Assembly (NCBI GenBank): GCA_016297555.1
Contig: JAEDGK010000079.1
Coordinates: 1-9,470, forward strand
From: Clostridiaceae bacterium
GTDB taxonomy: Bacteria > Bacillota > Clostridia > Oscillospirales > Acutalibacteraceae
Direction of reading: 5' to 3'
Length of the DNA: 9,470 bases
The notes beneath the pieces were generated by a model. That model was given only the letters and a program-made list of their open reading frames with translations, was not told the origin of the DNA and ran no database searches. Both the position numbers and the translations under genes were made by a program. Of this stretch, positions 6,222 through 9,470 are shown piece by piece (the first letter of the stretch is position 1; every line of letters starts with the position of its first letter).

Positions 6222-7342
6222 TTTGCCAGCTTGCCGATAAATACCGCGCAATCATGCGCCTTGACGGGGAATCTCATAAATTCCTTTTTAACTCCTATGC
6301 TTTCGTTTGTGAAAGCGTCCGTCAGTTCAAGTCCGAAGCCCGATGAAGCGGTAATTCCTATATCCTCAAAATAGAAATTGCATGAGTCGTCATCCTCGCC
6401 TATATTAACAAACATTATTGCCACCTCGTTATTTGACAGAAGCTTTGCAAACGCCTTGCATTTGCTGTTCGCACCGTTAGCAAGGAAAGCGGGTCTGCCC
6501 TCTTCATCCTGATTAATTCTGATGAGGTTTTTATTTTTAACGAGAGCGAGCATATCGTCGCTCAGAGTTCTGATATCGCCGCCGAGCATCAGGGGCGCGC
6601 TGAACATACACCAAATTGCAAACTGCGTTTTATACTCGGTGTCATTGCATCCGGTTGAGCCTACATTGCCTTTGCCGTACATACCGATTGTAAGCATATC
6701 GATATCGTTAAAGCAGCCGGGCGCGGAATAAGCAAGGTTATCAATCTGGCTCATTGAGATATCGCGCATTGAAGCAAAGGAATCATTGATATCGCCCGTT
6801 GAGCGGTACATATGAGCACCGGCGGAGCGAATCCATTTCGACACATCGTCGTTGCCCCAGTTACAGGCGGAGAAAAGAATTTCTCTGCCACAGGCTTTAA
6901 GAGCCATACCCATTCTTCTGTAAAGATTGGGACCGTCCGCCGAAACGGGTTTAAAGCAGAAATCATATTTCAGGAAATCCGCGCCGTATTCGGCAAAGGT
7001 CTGAGCGTCAAGAAATTCATGGTCATAGCTTCCGGGATAATTATCGCAGGTTCTTGTGCCCGCGCAGGAATACATACCGAATTTCAGACCCTTTGAATGA
7101 ACATAATCGCTGACTGCTTTCATTCCGTTGGGAAATTTGATTTTATCGGGCACAATCTTACCGGTTTCGGGGTCTCTCTCCCTTTCGCTCCAGCAATCGT
7201 CAATAACAAGATATTCATAGCCTGCGTCAAGCAAGCCCTTTTCAACCATGGCATCGGCGGTTTCTTTTATAACCTGCTCATTGATGTTTCTGCCAAAGGT
7301 ATTCCATGTATTAAATCCCATGGGAGGTGTTTTTGAAAGCAT
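6218..7342 (-). CDS. intracellular GH27 alpha-galactosidase
   Basis: Expected to remove terminal alpha-galactose from melibiose, raffinose-type sugars or galactosyl-glycerol compounds. The 374-residue protein has the GH27 hallmarks: TPPMGFNTWN (5-14), VIDDCW (46-51), the nucleophile Asp127 in FLKYDFC, the probable acid/base Asp184 in RSTGDI, the CFNDIDMLTIGM segment (210-221), and LMLGGDIR (251-258). The C-terminal part is a beta domain with little sequence to comment on. There is no signal peptide, so it acts on imported sugars. GGAG (7350-7353) lies 7 bases before the ATG. It starts 20 bases after the GH13 stop and its own stop overlaps the next start. The GH27 family also contains beta-L-arabinopyranosidases and isomalto-enzymes, so the substrate is not certain, although the core motifs favour alpha-galactosidase. 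Confidence 0.92.
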   Translation of the reverse strand: MLSKTPPMGFNTWNTFGRNINEQVIKETADAMVEKGLLDAGYEYLVIDDCWSERERDPETGKIVPDKIKFPNGMKAVSDYVHSKGLKFGMYSCAGTRTCDNYPGSYDHEFLDAQTFAEYGADFLKYDFCFKPVSADGPNLYRRMGMALKACGREILFSACNWGNDDVSKWIRSAGAHMYRSTGDINDSFASMRDISMSQIDNLAYSAPGCFNDIDMLTIGMYGKGNVGSTGCNDTEYKTQFAIWCMFSAPLMLGGDIRTLSDDMLALVKNKNLIRINQDEEGRPAFLANGANSKCKAFAKLLSNNEVAIMFVNIGEDDDSCNFYFEDIGITASSGFGLELTDAFTNESIGVKKEFMRFPVKAHDCAVFIGKLAK

Positions 7343-7362
7343 AATATTTCTCCTATTTTTTA

Positions 7363-9045
7363 TTATTCAAACAGATATACTCTTGTTTCGTAGGGCTTTG
7401 TCATAAAGCTGTTAAGCGTGTTGTCGGCAACCTCATAGTTGGAGAGAACAAGCTTGCCCTTGCTCAGGTCAAAGCCTGCGGGAGCAGAGAAGCAAACGGG
7501 CTGCTCAACAAAGGAGTTGATAACGAGCATCCTCTTGCCCTCGTAATTTCTCTCATAGACAAACAGCTTTCTGCTGTTCTTATAATGCAGCTTAAAATCG
7601 CCGTAAATACAAATCTCATTTTCCTTGCGGAATTTGAGAAGCTTGCGGTAATAGTTAAGGATTGAGTTTTCGTCTTTTTCCGCCGCCTCAACATTAACCT
7701 CGGTATAATTCTGATTAATATAGAACCAAGGCTCATCGGCGGTTGTGAAGCCCGCGTTTTTGCCGCCCGTCCACTGAACGGGAGTTCTCGCATTGTCACG
7801 CGAAGCATACATAGCTGTTTTCATTGTGAACTTATGGGAGAAACCGAGCTTTCTGAACAGCTTATATGTATCCTTTGCCTGAACATCCTTATACATATCT
7901 ATCTCGGGCAGGCGGATGCTCGTCATTCCGATTTCCTGACCCTGATAGATGAACGGAGTTCCGCTCTGGCAGATATACATTGTAGCAAGCATTTTACCGC
8001 TCTCAACCCTGTATTTTTCGTTGCCGTAGCGGCTGATTATTCTGGGCTGATCGTGATTTTCAATGTAATTTGCGTTCCACGCAATGCCGTAAAGCTTTGT
8101 CTGCCAATTATTATATACTCTTTTTAGCTTTCTGAGGTTGAAGGGCGTGTGAATCCAGCCGATCATAAAGCAGTCCGCTTCCATATGCTGGAAGTTGAAC
8201 ATCATATTGAGCTTCTGACCCGCGCCCTCTTTGATAAATCTCAAAGCAAGCTTTGGAGTCATCATTGGAGCTTCGCCGACCGTCATACAGTCATACTGAT
8301 CTGTTACCTCACGGAACTCTCCGAGATATTTATCGAGATTGGGGCCGCATTTATAATGCTCCATGCCGCAGGCGGCGGGAATGGGGAAGCCGTTGGGAAG
8401 CCCCTCTTTTTTGGAAATAAAGGTTATAACATCTTCACGGAAGCCGTCTACACCCATATCAAGCCAGAAACGGATGATGTCTTTTATCTCCTCGCGCACC
8501 TTGGGATTATCCATATTAAGGTCAGGCTGTTCCTTGCAGAAAAGGTGGAGATACCATTCGTCAAGGTTTTCGTCATATTCCCAGCCGGGACCCGTAAAGG
8601 TTGAAAGCCAGTTATTGGGAGGCTTTTTGCCGTTGGGCTTTTTACCCTTGCGCCAGAAATAATAATCGTGATAAGGATTGTCCTTGCTCTTTTTGCTCTC
8701 GATAAACCATTGATGCTCGTCCGAGGTGTGGTTGATAACCAAATCCATTATAACTTTAAGCCCTTTGGCATGGGCGGCATCAAGCAGCTCCTTGAACTCT
8801 TCAAGAGTTCCGTATTCGGGATTTATTGATTTATAGTCGGCAATATCATAGCCGTAATCGTGCTGAGGGGATTTATAAAGGGGTGAAAACCAGATGGCGT
8901 CAACGCCGAGGCTCTTGATATAATCGAGCTTTTCCATAACACCCTTTATATCGCCTATTCCGTCGCCGTTGCCGTCATAAAAGCTTCTGGGCCAGATTTG
9001 GTAAACGGACATTTCCTTATACCAACTCTTTTTGATTTCTGCCAT
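7363..9045 (-). CDS. GH13_31 oligo-1,6-glucosidase / alpha-glucosidase
   Basis: A 560-residue cytoplasmic enzyme that should release glucose from the ends of isomalto-oligosaccharides. The start WYKEMSVYQIWPRSF is followed by the calcium loop DGNGDGIGD (24-32). The four GH13 regions are present: DLVINHTS (101-108), GFREDVI (201-207, nucleophile Asp205), TVGEAP (255-260, acid/base Glu258) and ENHDQPR (329-335, Asp332). QPDLN lies at 173-177, and the protein ends in the usual beta-sandwich. Val206, just after the nucleophile, is the residue linked in the GH13_31 literature with alpha-1,6 preference (Thr or Ala in alpha-1,4 enzymes), so isomaltose or panose are likelier substrates than maltose. 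Glu204 in place of the usual Met is a small oddity. GAAAGG (9055-9060) precedes the ATG by 9 bases. No signal peptide. A trehalose-6-phosphate hydrolase is the nearest alternative. Confidence 0.9.
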   Translation of the reverse strand: MAEIKKSWYKEMSVYQIWPRSFYDGNGDGIGDIKGVMEKLDYIKSLGVDAIWFSPLYKSPQHDYGYDIADYKSINPEYGTLEEFKELLDAAHAKGLKVIMDLVINHTSDEHQWFIESKKSKDNPYHDYYFWRKGKKPNGKKPPNNWLSTFTGPGWEYDENLDEWYLHLFCKEQPDLNMDNPKVREEIKDIIRFWLDMGVDGFREDVITFISKKEGLPNGFPIPAACGMEHYKCGPNLDKYLGEFREVTDQYDCMTVGEAPMMTPKLALRFIKEGAGQKLNMMFNFQHMEADCFMIGWIHTPFNLRKLKRVYNNWQTKLYGIAWNANYIENHDQPRIISRYGNEKYRVESGKMLATMYICQSGTPFIYQGQEIGMTSIRLPEIDMYKDVQAKDTYKLFRKLGFSHKFTMKTAMYASRDNARTPVQWTGGKNAGFTTADEPWFYINQNYTEVNVEAAEKDENSILNYYRKLLKFRKENEICIYGDFKLHYKNSRKLFVYERNYEGKRMLVINSFVEQPVCFSAPAGFDLSKGKLVLSNYEVADNTLNSFMTKPYETRVYLFE

Positions 9046-9080
9046 TCAACTCATCCTTTCATCAATAGACTGCGCTGCGC

Positions 9081-9470
9081 TCAGGCAGCGGGAATTTCTG
9101 CCGAAACATCATCGGAAACAACGGTGGTCTGACCCGCCGTTACCGTTATATCAAAGCTTGAAACAACATTATTGTCTGAATCAAGCAGCTGCACCGCACC
9201 GCTCCCTTCCGGAGCAACAAACGAATAAGTTCCGTCTGAAAATACAGTATGCGAAACTCCGTCGTATAATACTTCCGCAACGGCTTGATTATCGGTTTTA
9301 CCCTCAACCGTGCCGACGGAATAGGTTCTTCTTATTGCTTCTTCAACGGCAAGCTTGGCATTAACCAAGGGATATTCTTGCAGGTCAACACCATGAACAT
9401 ATGTTATGTCATTATTAATCTGCGCAACCTTGTCGCTTGAAGTGCAAACGATTTCCTTAACCTGACTCCC
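9081..9470 (-). CDS. C-terminal part of a hypothetical protein with a beta-rich domain
   Basis: An open frame enters from the right edge and ends at TGA 9081-9083, leaving 129 visible residues. The last 70 or so (from about VGTVEGKTDN) read as a chain of short beta strands with glycine/aspartate turns: VAEVLYDG, HTVFSDGTYSFVAPEG, AVQLLDSDNNVVSSFDITVTAGQTTVVSDD. This looks like a carboxypeptidase-regulatory-like or PEGA-type beta sandwich, common at the ends of extracellular and cell-wall proteins. Before it lies a segment that includes DLQEYPLVNAKLAVEEAIRR. I do not recognise the protein and cannot see its N-terminus. It lies 35 bases upstream of the GH13 gene with no clear terminator or promoter between them, so it may be the preceding gene of the same operon. 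Its real start is outside the window. Confidence 0.65.
   Translation of the reverse strand, partial: GSQVKEIVCTSSDKVAQINNDITYVHGVDLQEYPLVNAKLAVEEAIRRTYSVGTVEGKTDNQAVAEVLYDGVSHTVFSDGTYSFVAPEGSGAVQLLDSDNNVVSSFDITVTAGQTTVVSDDVSAEIPAA

Noticed and set aside
8149..8604. A 151-residue + strand open frame within the GH13 gene
   Set aside because: It is antisense to a conserved enzyme and shows no domain; a by-product of the codon use on the coding strand.
9066..9090. Possible hairpin GCTGC/GCAGC between the right-edge gene and the GH13 gene
   Set aside because: The stem is short, it overlaps the stop codon region and no T run follows on the - strand, so it is not a convincing terminator.

Overview
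The window looks like chromosomal DNA of a low-to-moderate GC Firmicute, probably a gut member of the Clostridia (Ruminococcaceae/Oscillospiraceae-like). This is inferred from strong AGGAGG-type ribosome sites, sigma-A promoters with 17-base spacing, many U-tailed hairpin terminators, a DUF3798 lipoprotein, a family I.5-type lipase and intracellular GH13/GH27 glycosidases. No mobile element, phage gene, CRISPR array, rRNA or tRNA was seen. Coding density is high and no gene-free stretch exceeds about 120 bases.

Left part, + strand (1-1450): the tail of a probable WYL-domain regulator is followed 15 bases later by a DUF3798 lipoprotein, then a strong terminator. Everything to the right is on the - strand. 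The two directions converge at 1391-1508, where two back-to-back terminators face each other.

Housekeeping operon, - strand (3795 down to 1453): a good promoter drives tsaE-tsaB-rpiB-upp, ending at the 1453-1497 terminator. TsaE and TsaB help make the t6A tRNA modification, RpiB interconverts pentose phosphates, and Upp salvages uracil. tsaB very probably starts at a TTG codon inside the end of tsaE.

Monocistronic lipase, - strand (5178 down to 3817): a secreted zinc-site lipase of the staphylococcal/Geobacillus type, with its own near-consensus promoter and its own terminator.

Glycoside/phosphodiester operon, - strand (from beyond 9470 down to 5195): a hypothetical protein cut by the window edge, an oligo-1,6-glucosidase-like GH13_31 enzyme, a GH27 alpha-galactosidase, a 63-residue cysteine-rich protein joined to it by an ATGA overlap, and a glycerophosphodiester phosphodiesterase, ending at one terminator. 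None of the complete enzymes has a signal peptide, so they should act on imported oligosaccharides and glycerophosphodiesters.

I do not see an obvious new defence or mobile system. The most interesting items are the small cysteine-rich protein coupled to the alpha-galactosidase, the DUF3798 lipoprotein behind a WYL regulator, and the two promoters that sit almost on top of their ribosome sites.
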